Of a DNA stretch of 64,000 nt, positions 8,070-16,762 are shown one piece after another. Below the pieces are notes generated by a model. That model had not been told where the DNA came from, did no database searches, and was given only the letters and a program-made list of their open reading frames with translations. Location: the NCBI RefSeq assembly GCF_042686175.1, contig NZ_JBHUOR010000023.1:93587-157586 (forward strand). Direction: 5' to 3'. This stretch comes from Kurthia populi. GTDB taxonomy: Bacteria > Bacillota > Bacilli > Bacillales_A > Planococcaceae. Positions within the stretch are counted from its first letter, which is position 1. Every line of letters starts with the position of its first letter. A program made the position numbers and the translations under genes.

Positions 8070-9608
8070 ATGACAAAACGCACAGTATTTATGGTTGTAT
8101 GGGATGTAGATGTTCATAAGGGCGGCATCAATAGTGTCATGTTCCGTCGTACCCATATGTTTAATAACGAGCGCTACCGCAGTCATATCGTGACGTTCGA
8201 TGATAAGCAGTATGGCTATGCGGAGGTTGAAAAACAGTTGCATGACGACGGTCGACTTGATAGCGAAGCTTCTATTATTAATGTCTATGATTATTACCGC
8301 AAGAAAATGACGCGCGATAAAAATGTCAGTGACGAGGACCGCGAGCATTACGAGCAGCTTCATAAGCGTGAAGAAAAGGGCTATAAAATACAGGATGATG
8401 AGCAGGCGACGCTGTACTTTTTAAATGGCCAGTTCGTAAAGCATAAAAAGTGGGATACGAACGGACAACTTGCAAGCATTGATTACTATTATTCAAATAC
8501 GCGTGTCATCGCTTATACCGAGGAGTACCATCCTGAGGGCTATTTGATTCGTAAATCGACGTACCACCCGAAAAACGGGGGGCTCAATCAGATTTTACAT
8601 TATACGCCGGATGGTCATTGCTACTTAGCGCGCTGGTTTAATTCAGGCACAGGCAAGCAGCAGCGTATTGTGTTGTTTGGCACCGATAAAAAAGAAGTTG
8701 TGTCATTTGAAAATAATACGGAGTTTCACGCATATTTCTTAGAAGAGCTTGCAAGGGCTGAGGATACGAAGCCATACTTTATTTGTGATGGTCCTGGTTC
8801 TGCGACGAAGCTTCAAAAGATGTCGCCATCACTTGCGCATCGGATTTACGCCATTCATACAACGGTGTATGAAGAGCCATTTACGCAGGGGAGCGAGCTG
8901 AAGGACAATCATAAGCGTTTATTTGCGAATAAAGAAGCGCATGTACCGGTTGTCGTGTTAACCGAGCATCAAAAAGCCGATTTAGAAGCGGATTTTGGCG
9001 ATAACTTTGATTATCATGTCATTTCACATGCGATGAATGTGCGCCAAAATGTAGTAGAGAAGAAGCCATTTGTTGCGTCGATTGTTAGTCGACTAGCACC
9101 TGAAAAACGTATCCATTTAGCGATTCGTGCATTTAAATTAGTTGTGCGAGAAGAGCCGGATGCGATTTTGAATATTTATGGTACAGGTGATGAAGAGCCT
9201 GAGCTACGTAAGCTGGTTCGTAAATTAAAATTAACGAATCATGTGTTCTTCAAAGGCTATACGACCAATGCGGATGATGTGTTTGCAGAGTCGCAATTTA
9301 CGATTATTACGTCGCTTTATGAGGGACAATCACTTGTCGCGCTAGAGGCGTACGCAAATAAAACAGCGGTTGTCGCATTTGACATTAACTACTTAGTAGA
9401 AGAAATGTACGATAATCCGAAGCTCGCATCGATTGTACCAGATGGCGACAAGGAAGCCTTATCGGATGCGATGATTGAATTATTTAAAGACCCAGCGCGT
9501 GCAAAAGCGATGGGTGAGGCAGGGCATGAACTTGTCAAAAATCACTATCATTTTGTGGATCAGTATAAAAAATGGGATGCCTTATTTTCAGAACTAGCAG
9601 CAAAATAA
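8070..9608 (+). CDS. GT4 glycosyltransferase, TarM/TagE/GtfA-like, catalytic residues intact
   Basis: Retaining glycosyltransferase of the TarM/TagE kind, 512 aa, likely to add sugar to the teichoic acid chain in the cytoplasm. The middle N-terminal part (about residues 105-215) has repeating beta-hairpin motifs such as KWDTNGQL, HPEGYLIRKSTYHP and YTPDGHCYLARW, as in the DUF1975 hub domain of TarM/GtfA. The C-terminal GT-B half carries the donor-phosphate Arg341/Lys346 (SRLAPEKR), GTGDEEPEL, and a full EX7E motif (Glu418 to Glu426, YEGQSLVALEA). It is the last gene of the tarIJ operon, 12 bases after the preceding stop. Two related genes at 18434 and 47981 lack these residues. Confidence 0.87.
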   Translation: MTKRTVFMVVWDVDVHKGGINSVMFRRTHMFNNERYRSHIVTFDDKQYGYAEVEKQLHDDGRLDSEASIINVYDYYRKKMTRDKNVSDEDREHYEQLHKREEKGYKIQDDEQATLYFLNGQFVKHKKWDTNGQLASIDYYYSNTRVIAYTEEYHPEGYLIRKSTYHPKNGGLNQILHYTPDGHCYLARWFNSGTGKQQRIVLFGTDKKEVVSFENNTEFHAYFLEELARAEDTKPYFICDGPGSATKLQKMSPSLAHRIYAIHTTVYEEPFTQGSELKDNHKRLFANKEAHVPVVVLTEHQKADLEADFGDNFDYHVISHAMNVRQNVVEKKPFVASIVSRLAPEKRIHLAIRAFKLVVREEPDAILNIYGTGDEEPELRKLVRKLKLTNHVFFKGYTTNADDVFAESQFTIITSLYEGQSLVALEAYANKTAVVAFDINYLVEEMYDNPKLASIVPDGDKEALSDAMIELFKDPARAKAMGEAGHELVKNHYHFVDQYKKWDALFSELAAK

Positions 9609-9637
9609 TCGCTTTAGCTGAAAAAAAGCATCGATGG

Positions 9638-9670
9638 AGTGCAGGAAAGTCATTTTTCCGCACTTTTTTT
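9638..9670 (+). terminator. Terminator of the tar operon
   Basis: The stem AGTGC-GGAAA pairs with TTTCC-GCACT and is followed by a T-run. It lies 30 bases after the glycosyltransferase stop. Confidence 0.8.
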
Positions 9671-9787
9671 AGGCCATTTTTTTGTGTTGGCGCATGTTAT
9701 TGAGTACAAGCTCGTCAGATGATAGATTAGGTATAGAAGAAGTTTCACCAGCTTCTTCTACCTTAACCCATTCACTTTTTTCGAAAG

Positions 9788-9815
9788 AAAGCGCATATCC
9801 CGGCGCTTTTTTTTC
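9788..9815 (+). terminator. Second terminator-like hairpin before the TetR gene
   Basis: AAAGCGC pairs with GCGCTTT and eight T's follow. A further small palindrome (TAGAAGAAG/CTTCTTCTA) lies at 9734-9760. The interval 9609-9856 holds these hairpins and no convincing gene. Confidence 0.6.
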
Positions 9816-9856
9816 GTTTGTTAGAAATCAATCCATCGTTCTTTTACGCAAAACGG

Positions 9857-9884
9857 TTGAATTTTTTTAGAATCGTGATAGAAT
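9857..9884 (+). promoter_or_regulatory. Promoter of the TetR-family regulator
   Basis: TTGAAT (9857-9862) and TAGAAT (9879-9884) are spaced 16 bases apart, a SigA-type layout. The predicted start of transcription falls next to the operator-like dyad at 9896-9918. Confidence 0.6.
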
Positions 9885-9895
9885 AAATGACTAGA

Positions 9896-9918
9896 TGACC
9901 GGATTAGGTTTCTGGTCA
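9896..9918. promoter_or_regulatory. Operator-like dyad upstream of the TetR gene
   Basis: TGACC and GGTCA half-sites are separated by 13 bases, just downstream of the promoter at 9857-9884. The same half-sites with the same 13-base spacing recur at 10546-10568, ahead of the YhgE-like gene. This suggests a site for the encoded TetR protein and autorepression; binding is inferred. Confidence 0.6.
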
Positions 9919-9954
9919 GTTTTAGAGAAAATACGAGAGAGAGAGTTGAGTGAC

Positions 9955-10524
9955 ATGGATCGCCGTACAGAAATTATCGAAGCAGCACGTCAGTCATTCA
10001 CTTTATTTGGCTATAAAGCAACGACAATGGACCAAATCGCAAAACTTGCAAAGGTCGGTAAGGGCACGATTTATACGTTCTTCAAAAACAAGGACGTATT
10101 ATTCGAACATATTGCGCTTCAAATGGTTGCAGAGATGAAGCGAGAGGTAGAAGCGGTTATTGATCATGACCTACCATTTACGAAAAATGCACATCATGTG
10201 TTAATGAAAATTTTAGAATTTCGTGAGATGCATAAGCTTTATGCCAAATTAATTGAAGAAGAGAAATCAATGAACACACCAGAAGTTCATACGATGATGA
10301 CGAAGATTGAGGATGCGCTGCTATCGTTCTTAGAGGAGCGAATCGAGTATGCGGTGTCAAAAGGTGAAATGGTCGCAAATGATACGCGATTAGTGGCGTA
10401 CTTGTTGCTGAAAGCTTATCTTGCAGTTGCCGTTGAATGGTCAGATTATCATGAAAATGAGCTGACAGAAGAGCAAATTATTGAGCTTTTCCAAGGTACG
10501 ATTTTTAGAGGGCTTACACCCTAA
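9955..10524 (+). CDS. TetR-family transcriptional regulator
   Basis: TetR/AcrR-type repressor, 189 aa. The N-terminal helix-turn-helix domain (residues 1-50) shows the classic pattern TEIIEAARQSFTLFGYKATTM then KVGKGTIYTFFKNKDVLFEH. The C-terminal helical part would bind an unknown ligand. ATG 9955 is chosen; an in-frame TTG at 9946 directly behind the purine-rich GAGAGAGAG is an alternative giving three more residues. The next gene encodes a YhgE/Pip-type membrane protein, an arrangement known from Bacillus yhgD-yhgE. Matching dyads upstream of both genes suggest it represses itself and its neighbour. Confidence 0.9.
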   Translation: MDRRTEIIEAARQSFTLFGYKATTMDQIAKLAKVGKGTIYTFFKNKDVLFEHIALQMVAEMKREVEAVIDHDLPFTKNAHHVLMKILEFREMHKLYAKLIEEEKSMNTPEVHTMMTKIEDALLSFLEERIEYAVSKGEMVANDTRLVAYLLLKAYLAVAVEWSDYHENELTEEQIIELFQGTIFRGLTP

Positions 10525-10545
10525 TCGTATTTTTTTGCTCAAAAA

Positions 10546-10568
10546 TGACTAATTCAAGAAATGGGTCA
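10546..10568. promoter_or_regulatory. Operator-like dyad upstream of the YhgE-like gene
   Basis: TGACT, 13 bases, GGTCA: the same spacing and nearly the same half-sites as the dyad at 9896-9918. Both sites also share the flanks (ATGAC on the left, GGTCAGTT on the right). Likely bound by the TetR protein encoded just upstream. Confidence 0.6.
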
Positions 10569-10608
10569 GTTGGTATTTCCGAATATAAAATAAAGGAGGG
10601 TCACATGC

Positions 10609-13600
10609 ATGTTTAAAGAAGAATGGAAGCAGATTTTTTCAAATAAAATGCTCATGATTTCATTAGCAGCCATTTTATTTGTTCCAATCATTTACGCAGG
10701 CATGTTCCTATGGTCTTTTTGGGACCCGTATGGCAAATTAGATAAAGTACCTGTTGCTATCGTCAATCAAGACGTTGGGGCAAAGGTAGAAGGCAAAGAA
10801 TTAACAGTCGGTGATGACTTAGTCGATGAATTGCTGAAAGATAAAAGTTTAGATTTCCATGAGGTAACAGAGGAACAAGCGCAAAAAGGGTTAGATGATC
10901 GAAAGTATTATATGACGATTGAAATCCCAGAAAACTTCAGTGAAAATGCAGGAACTTTATTAGATAAAGACCCTGAGAAAATGACACTGAAATATAAACA
11001 AAACCAAGGCTTAAACTTCTTGGCATCGCAAGTTACTAATTCAGCGATGGAAAAAATTCGTACGAAAGTGAATACAAAAGTAGCCGAAACGTACTCAGAG
11101 CAATTATTCGATAACATTAAAAAAATGAGTGATGGCTACGGTGACGCTTCAAAAGGTGCGAAAAAATTAAAAAATGGTTCTAAAAAATTAGCCGATGGGA
11201 CAACGGATTTACAAGACGGTATTCTTCAATTGAAGGATGGCTCGATCCAACTGAATACAGGCGCTGCAGATGCGGAATCAGGTGCTACAGAGCTACATAG
11301 CGGGATCGTTTCAGCAAAAGACGGTGCACTTCAACTTGATACAGGGATTGGCTCTGCGAAAGATGGCTCCAATCAATTAGCAACAGGGATTACATCAGCG
11401 AAGGATGGCTCACAACAATTAGCGGATGGTGCAACATCTGCAAAATCAGGCTCTGAGCAATTAAATACAGGAATTACGTCAGCGAAAGACGGTTCACAAC
11501 AGCTAGCAGACGGTGCTACTTCCGCGAAGGACGGTTCGAAGCAGTTGAAAGACGGCATCGGTTCAGCCAAAGATGGCTCACAACAGCTAGCAGACGGTGC
11601 GAAATCTGCAAAATCAGGGTCTACACAATTGAAAGACGGGATTAACTCTGCGAAAGATGGTTCACAACAACTAGCAGACGGTGCAAAATCAGCAAAATCA
11701 GGTTCTAAAAAACTTGAAGACGGTGCAAAATCAGCGACAACAGGTTCTGAAAAAGTAGCGGATGGTGCAAAAAAAGTAGCAAGTGGTGCTAGTGACTTAG
11801 CCGATGGTGCAGGTCAGTTCCAAGATGGCACACAGCAATTAGCCGATGGTGCGACAAAGCTTCAAAAAGAAGGGACAGGTAAGCTTGTCACATCACTTAC
11901 CGAACAGCAGCCACAAATCAATGAATTGAATAAAGGTGCAACTGATTTATCAACAGGATTAAATACTTTAAATGAAAAAATCCCGTCTCTTGCAGATGCG
12001 GCCAATCAATTAGCGATAGCATTAGATGCGGTTCCAACATCAACAGATGAGACAGCACCACTGAAAGATGCAGTCGAAAAAGCAAATGCGGTCACAGCAG
12101 ATGGCGCACAAACAGCAGCCAATGCAGACGCAAGTGCACAAGCATTAGTTGATCAAATTAATGCCTTAGAAATAGACGAAAGTCAAAAAGCGGCATTACT
12201 TGAAGCGGCAAATGCGACAAAGGATGCCACAGCAAAAGCAGCGACTGCAGCGAACTCAACAGCCGATGCTCAAAAAACAATTTCTGATACAGCAAGCAAT
12301 CTACCATCAAAAGCGGACGTAACTGAAAATGCGAAAGCATTATCAAAAGCTGTTGCGGAAGGTTTAAATGGTACAGAGCAAACAGTCGGAATTAAAGGCG
12401 CTGTGAATCAATTAGCAGCAGGCTCAGATGAATTAGCAGCAGGAACAACGAAACTTGCAGACGGCTGGGATAGCTCAATTGCTGGCGCTAATGAATTAAA
12501 TGATAGCGCGAAACAATTAGCAAGCGGTGCCACTGAATTAAACAGTAAAGTGCCTGAATTACAAAAGGGCGCAAGTGAATTAAGTGACGGCGCTTCAGCA
12601 GTCGCAACCGGCGCGACCGATTTAAATAGTGGCCTTAGAAAACTTTCAACAGGTGCAACTGATTTAAATAAAGGTCTCGGTACACTGGCAACCGGCGCGA
12701 CTGATTTAAATGGCGGCCTTGGTCAACTTCAAACAGGTGCGACAGATCTTAATAAAGGTCTCGGCACACTGGCAACAGGTGCGACTGATTTAAACGGTGG
12801 CCTTGGAAAGCTTCAAACAGGCGCGACCGACCTTAACAATGGTCTCGGTACACTGGCAACAGGAGCGGGCGACTTAAACAATGGTTTAGGTCAACTCCAA
12901 ACAGGTTCAAACGATTTAACAACTGGCTTAGGTCAGCTCACAACAGGTGCTAATGACTTAAATGGTGGTCTAGGTCAATTACAAACAGGTGCAGGTAACC
13001 TACAATCTGGTATGACACAATTAGCAGATGGCTCTGGCTCACTTGTATCTGGTCTTGGTCAATTAGATGAAGGTTCCAATTCACTGAAAACAGGTCTCGG
13101 TGATTTACACAAAGGTACAGGAGACTTAGCAGACGGTTCTACGGAACTTGCTGATGGCTCTACTAAATTACTAAACGGTCAAAATGACCTAACAGACGGT
13201 TCGAAAGAGCTTCAAACAAAACTTGCAGATGCCAAAGACGAGGCAGATGTCGATGCAGATGAAAAAACATACAATATGGAAGCAGAGCCAGTCGAGCTTG
13301 ATAAGAAAGAGCAAAACGCGGTAGAAAACTACGGTACAGGCTTTGCACCATACTTTATCTCAATGGGTCTTCTCGTTGGGGCACTTGTTATTACGGTTAT
13401 TTTCAATGTGACACATCCTGCCGTACAGCCAACAAGCGCAAGTGCGTGGTACTGGAGTAAAACGTCTGTCTTACTTGTGATGGGCTTCTTCCAAGCAATC
13501 ATCATCGTAACAGTCGTGAAATTATTCCTTGGCCTCCATACAGAAAATCTCTTTGCGGTCTATCTCATGGCGCTTGTCGCAAGCTACACGTTCATTGGAC

Positions 13601-13914
13601 TTGTACAAATGCTCGTATCGATCTTCAATGATGTCGGTCGTTACATTATGCTTGTGTTTATGGTGATGCAATTAACATCAAGTGCGGGTACATTCCCACT
13701 TGAAATGCTACCAAGCTTCTTCCAAAAATTAAATACATTCATGCCAATGACGTATTCAATTCAAGGATTTAAAGCAGCTATTTCAACAGGCGATATGCCG
13801 TTCTTCTGGAAAAATATCGCGGTACTTGTTGTCGTAGCAATCGTAGCTTATGCGATTACATTTATGTACTTCCTATTAGTATTTAAAAAACGCCATAGTG
13901 CGGTAAAACAATAA
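10609..13914 (+). CDS. Giant YhgE/Pip-family membrane protein with expanded heptad-like repeats
   Basis: Membrane protein of the YhgE/phage-infection-protein (Pip) and ESX-like ABC-2 family, 1101 aa. There is one N-terminal membrane helix (about residues 16-36), then FWDPYGKLDKVPVAIVNQD, typical of the family, then an extracellular region of about 850 residues, and about five C-terminal helices from residue 905. The ectodomain is made of 14-residue units of the type SAKDGSQQLADGA and LNKGLGTLATGATD, predicted to form a long helical rod. Tandem 84-base DNA repeats encode them. The family is usually shorter. A strong AAAGGAGGG precedes the start. Export or surface-stalk function is inferred; ligand unknown. 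Probably controlled by the adjacent TetR protein. Confidence 0.88.
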   Translation: MFKEEWKQIFSNKMLMISLAAILFVPIIYAGMFLWSFWDPYGKLDKVPVAIVNQDVGAKVEGKELTVGDDLVDELLKDKSLDFHEVTEEQAQKGLDDRKYYMTIEIPENFSENAGTLLDKDPEKMTLKYKQNQGLNFLASQVTNSAMEKIRTKVNTKVAETYSEQLFDNIKKMSDGYGDASKGAKKLKNGSKKLADGTTDLQDGILQLKDGSIQLNTGAADAESGATELHSGIVSAKDGALQLDTGIGSAKDGSNQLATGITSAKDGSQQLADGATSAKSGSEQLNTGITSAKDGSQQLADGATSAKDGSKQLKDGIGSAKDGSQQLADGAKSAKSGSTQLKDGINSAKDGSQQLADGAKSAKSGSKKLEDGAKSATTGSEKVADGAKKVASGASDLADGAGQFQDGTQQLADGATKLQKEGTGKLVTSLTEQQPQINELNKGATDLSTGLNTLNEKIPSLADAANQLAIALDAVPTSTDETAPLKDAVEKANAVTADGAQTAANADASAQALVDQINALEIDESQKAALLEAANATKDATAKAATAANSTADAQKTISDTASNLPSKADVTENAKALSKAVAEGLNGTEQTVGIKGAVNQLAAGSDELAAGTTKLADGWDSSIAGANELNDSAKQLASGATELNSKVPELQKGASELSDGASAVATGATDLNSGLRKLSTGATDLNKGLGTLATGATDLNGGLGQLQTGATDLNKGLGTLATGATDLNGGLGKLQTGATDLNNGLGTLATGAGDLNNGLGQLQTGSNDLTTGLGQLTTGANDLNGGLGQLQTGAGNLQSGMTQLADGSGSLVSGLGQLDEGSNSLKTGLGDLHKGTGDLADGSTELADGSTKLLNGQNDLTDGSKELQTKLADAKDEADVDADEKTYNMEAEPVELDKKEQNAVENYGTGFAPYFISMGLLVGALVITVIFNVTHPAVQPTSASAWYWSKTSVLLVMGFFQAIIIVTVVKLFLGLHTENLFAVYLMALVASYTFIGLVQMLVSIFNDVGRYIMLVFMVMQLTSSAGTFPLEMLPSFFQKLNTFMPMTYSIQGFKAAISTGDMPFFWKNIAVLVVVAIVAYAITFMYFLLVFKKRHSAVKQ
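11401..11736 (+). repeat. Four tandem 84-bp coding repeats
   Basis: Similar 84-base units begin at 11401, 11485, 11569 and 11653, each encoding 28 residues (two 14-residue units, for example KDGSQQLADGA). They lie within the YhgE-like gene and could change copy number by slippage or recombination. Confidence 0.8.
12673..12924 (+). repeat. Three tandem 84-bp coding repeats, second block
   Basis: Units begin at 12673, 12757 and 12841 with GGTCTCGG and share most bases. They encode LGTLATGATDLN / LGQLQTGATDLN pairs. Same period as the first block but different sequence. Confidence 0.85.
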
Positions 13915-13920
13915 TTTATA

Positions 13921-13962
13921 ATAGAGTGAATCCATTATATTAGGTATTCACTCTATTTTTTT
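13921..13962 (+). terminator. Terminator of the YhgE-like gene
   Basis: AGAGTGAAT (13923-13931) pairs perfectly with ATTCACTCT (13946-13954), and a T-run follows. Confidence 0.9.
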
Positions 13963-14053
13963 GCGATAAAATAGTCTTTTGTAATTTATTTTTGTAAAAT
14001 ATTTGGAAATATGTTTTACTTTAGTTATAGATGGGTAAAAGGAGGGTTTAAAT

Positions 14054-14881
14054 ATGAATCAAATTGACGCATTAGTATTGGCTGCGCCATATATTCATCA
14101 AATTTTACGTGGAGAAGCGATTGTTGCAGTCGCAGATAAAAAAAGCGACACGATTGTTAAATATTTCGCAGGTCGTAATGTAGATTCAGGCTATGTGGAT
14201 GGGCAGACGGTAAATCCACAAGACAATAATGTATATACGGCATTTAGTGGTCGTAATGCCGATGTGTATATCGACAAAAATGTTTATGGTGTTGCGATTA
14301 ATGCCTTTGCATTTCCAGTACGCGAAGGACATGAAGTAGTCGGTGCATTAGCGATTGGTTTACCAGTAGAGCGCGAGGAAAAAATTAAAGGCTATTTAGA
14401 GCAAATTAATAAGATTGTGTCCAATCTTCAAGACAATGTGCACACGATTGCATCGCACTCAGAAGAGCTTGCGGCATCGAGTGAAGAAGTCGCCTCGCAA
14501 GCAGAGCATGCACTTGAAAATGCGGCGCAAACGAATGCAATTACGGGCATGATTAAAGATGTGTCGCGTCAGACGAATTTACTTGGCTTAAATGCGTCAA
14601 TTGAAGCGGCGCGTGCAGGACAATACGGCGCTGGCTTTAATATTGTGGCACAAGAAGTCCGCAACCTTTCAGAACAAACGGCAAAATCAACGGTTCAAAT
14701 TGAAACAGTTATTCAACGAGTGCAACAAGATTTGTCAAAACTGCAAGCAAATATTGAGCAAATTTCAACAGCTTCTGAAGAGGAAGCAACACTCGTACAA
14801 AATTTTAGTCATGTAATTGAAGATTTACACCGTTTAAATGATGAGCTGACGAATTTCTTTAAAGAATCAGCAGTGATGTAA
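14054..14881 (+). CDS. Soluble methyl-accepting chemotaxis-type protein
   Basis: Cytoplasmic chemoreceptor-like protein, 275 aa, without a membrane segment. The N-terminal domain (1-115) resembles the small sensor domain of Bacillus YfmS-type soluble receptors (DALVLAAPYIHQIL at the start, VVGALAIGLP at the end). The C-terminal coiled coil holds a shortened signalling tip: DVSRQTNLLGLNASIEAARAG is the conserved hairpin that contacts CheA/CheW, but the helices on either side are short. It could tune flagellar chemotaxis or another CheA-like pathway; the ligand is unknown. Good ribosome site AAAGGAGGG; single-gene unit with its own terminator. Confidence 0.85.
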   Translation: MNQIDALVLAAPYIHQILRGEAIVAVADKKSDTIVKYFAGRNVDSGYVDGQTVNPQDNNVYTAFSGRNADVYIDKNVYGVAINAFAFPVREGHEVVGALAIGLPVEREEKIKGYLEQINKIVSNLQDNVHTIASHSEELAASSEEVASQAEHALENAAQTNAITGMIKDVSRQTNLLGLNASIEAARAGQYGAGFNIVAQEVRNLSEQTAKSTVQIETVIQRVQQDLSKLQANIEQISTASEEEATLVQNFSHVIEDLHRLNDELTNFFKESAVM

Positions 14882-14882
14882 C

Positions 14883-14918
14883 AAAAAAGCACTCAACAGC
14901 CTGTTGAGTGCTTTTTTC
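14883..14918 (+). terminator. Terminator, probably bidirectional
   Basis: AAAAGCACTCAACAG pairs with CTGTTGAGTGCTTTT with almost no loop. A-rich and T-rich flanks let it serve both the chemoreceptor gene and the convergent tagD gene. Confidence 0.92.
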
Positions 14919-14929
14919 CTCTTTTTAAT

Positions 14930-15319
14930 TTAATGCTCGCTTAAATCTGATTTCACTTTCGTTGTAGAAATACCATCTGTGCGCGGAAGATAGATGACTT
15001 CGCAGTATTCTTTTAAGAAGTCAAATTCACCCTCCCAGTCATGACCCATGACGAACGTATCGACGTCGTATTTTTGAACGTCTGATATTTTTTGCTCCCA
15101 GTTTTCTTCTGGAATCACGAGGTCCACGTAACGGATGGCCTCTAAAATCTGTTTGCGTTGCTCAAACGGGTAATACGCTTGCTTATGCTTCATCGCATTA
15201 AACTCATCTGTGGAAATGGCAACAATTAGCTTGTCACCGAGGGCTTTCGCACGACGCAAAAGATTTATATGTCCGACATGCAGTAAATCGAATGTTCCGT
15301 ATGTAAGAACGGTCTTCAT
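14930..15319 (-). CDS. tagD: Glycerol-3-phosphate cytidylyltransferase
   Basis: CTP + glycerol-3-phosphate to CDP-glycerol, the donor for the teichoic acid linkage unit. The product has 129 aa, the same size as TagD/TarD. Motifs: YGTFDLLHVGHINLLRRAK with the HxGH nucleotide-binding signature and DGISTTKVKS, the family RTxGISTT-type motif. It lies 13 bases downstream of tagB on the minus strand, and a bidirectional terminator follows. Supplies substrate for tagB and any glycerol-phosphate primer steps. Confidence 0.95.
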   Translation of the reverse strand: MKTVLTYGTFDLLHVGHINLLRRAKALGDKLIVAISTDEFNAMKHKQAYYPFEQRKQILEAIRYVDLVIPEENWEQKISDVQKYDVDTFVMGHDWEGEFDFLKEYCEVIYLPRTDGISTTKVKSDLSEH

Positions 15320-15332
15320 TTACAAATCACTC

Positions 15333-16484
15333 CTATTTCAGTAAGTAGTCTACAAGCTTTTGTGCGGTATGACCGTCTGAGTAGCAATTCCACTTTGCAG
15401 CAAATTGCTCAACCTGTGGTAAATCAAAGTCCATATGCATCAGTGTGTGCACAAGCTCCTCGTCGCTATCAACGACGGGACCTGGCACAACCTGGTCATA
15501 GGAATCCCAAAAACCGCGGCTCATTTGGTACTGTTCTAAATCATATGGGTAAAAAATTTGTGGCTTGCCAAGAAGTGCAAATTCGTACGGAATCGATGAA
15601 TAATCACTCACCAAGTAATCGGTGACAAGCAGCAAATCGTTTACGGATAATTTGTTTGCTACATTGATAATATATGGATGACGGAAGGCATTTAAGTCAT
15701 GCACGACCGCTGGATGCAATTTAATCACTAATCGATAGTCATCGCCAAGCTGTGATGCAATTTTGACGAAATCGAGTGGGATTTGTTGCTGTGATAATTC
15801 ATTGTCACGGAAAGTCGGTGCGTACAGAACGACCTTCTTACCGCGCAACTCTGGATACGTGTCGTACACCTTATCCATTGTCTCGTTCTTTGCTTTCTCA
15901 TCAAAGAAGAAATCAGTACGTGGAATACCTGTGTGTAAAAACGCATTGCTCTCTTTTTGGAATGCTCTCGCAAAAATTTGAGCCATAAACGGTGAGCCAA
16001 CGACAATCTTATCCATTTCCTCATACACCTTTGCAATACGCTTTATTGCTCTTGGTGTGCGATAAGTCAAGCTTGGGTCGGCCATCCCAAATTTCTTTAC
16101 GGCACCAGCCGCGTGCCAGAGCTGAATGACTTCCACTTCGTCGTTAAAATGACAGACGCTAAGAATGGCGGCATAGTTGTCGATTAGGACAGTGCGCGCC
16201 GTAGCAAGTCGTTTCAAGCCGCGCAAATACTCAAAAGGCTTTGTCGGCTTAAATGAAACAATTTCGCCTACACCAGCGTCTTTAAAAGACGTTTTACATT
16301 TGCCGGTTTTTAAAACGACAACATCCTGATAGCCTCGTCGACCAAGTTCTTTCGTGACATATTCGGCATTGTCACCGAAATCACATAAAAAAACGATGTT
16401 ATTTGTTTTTTTAGACAGCTTAAATGTGTTAAAAAAGATTTTATTGACGATTAAAAAGAGGGTAATGATCCATTCTTTTCTCAT
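15333..16484 (-). CDS. tagB: TagB/TarB-like CDP-glycerol glycerophosphotransferase
   Basis: Teichoic acid primase family, 383 aa. TagB/TarB adds the first glycerol phosphate to the ManNAc-GlcNAc-lipid linkage unit. Hydrophobic N-terminal segment, then IQLWHAAGAVKKFG, a FLHTGIPRTDFFFD element, IKLHPAV and VSDYSSIPYEFALL. The other two family members in the window are more like TarF/TarL. The assignment as TagB rests mainly on its pairing with tagD and divergence from tagGH, as in Bacillus and Staphylococcus wall teichoic acid loci. The linkage-unit genes tagO and tagA are not in the window. Confidence 0.85.
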   Translation of the reverse strand: MRKEWIITLFLIVNKIFFNTFKLSKKTNNIVFLCDFGDNAEYVTKELGRRGYQDVVVLKTGKCKTSFKDAGVGEIVSFKPTKPFEYLRGLKRLATARTVLIDNYAAILSVCHFNDEVEVIQLWHAAGAVKKFGMADPSLTYRTPRAIKRIAKVYEEMDKIVVGSPFMAQIFARAFQKESNAFLHTGIPRTDFFFDEKAKNETMDKVYDTYPELRGKKVVLYAPTFRDNELSQQQIPLDFVKIASQLGDDYRLVIKLHPAVVHDLNAFRHPYIINVANKLSVNDLLLVTDYLVSDYSSIPYEFALLGKPQIFYPYDLEQYQMSRGFWDSYDQVVPGPVVDSDEELVHTLMHMDFDLPQVEQFAAKWNCYSDGHTAQKLVDYLLK

Positions 16485-16527
16485 ACAGTCACCTGTTTTC
16501 TAGATAGAATTGAAAACCCTATCGCCT

Positions 16528-16556
16528 ATTATAGCGCAAAATTGAGCTCGATTGAA
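16528..16556 (-). promoter_or_regulatory. Promoter of the tagB-tagD operon
   Basis: On the minus strand, TTCAAT (16556-16551) and TATAAT (16533-16528) are separated by 17 bases. The leader to the tagB start is about 40 bases. Confidence 0.6.
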
Positions 16557-16708
16557 CAAGAGCTTTTCACTAACAAAGAAGCAGAAAAAGGAAATAAGGC
16601 TTCAAAATAAGAAATTTACAGTGAAAATGACATGTTTTACAACCCGTCAAAAGGTAGAGAGATTTCGACAAAATTCTCTTTTTTCGCAAGTTTCAGCGAA
16701 TGTTCTAT

Positions 16709-16716
16709 GTTATACT
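16709..16716 (+). promoter_or_regulatory. Extended -10 element of the tagGH operon
   Basis: TGTTATACT gives a TGN extended -10 (TATACT) 46 bases upstream of tagG. No clear -35 is seen, which fits an extended -10 promoter. Confidence 0.5.
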
Positions 16717-16762
16717 ATGATGTGGATTATTAACCTAATTTCGTGGAATTGAGGAACACTAC

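Noticed and set aside
9682..9870. 62-codon plus-strand open frame before the TetR gene
   Set aside because: It spans two hairpins including a terminator, lacks a ribosome site and has no protein-like composition.
10609..13914. Collagen-like or LPxTG adhesin reading of the repeat protein
   Set aside because: Membrane helices at both ends and the N-terminal family signature fit YhgE/Pip; there is no Gly-X-Y period or sorting signal.
16552..16752. 66-codon plus-strand open frame between tagB and tagG
   Set aside because: No ribosome site; it covers the divergent promoters and has low-complexity Lys/Phe content.
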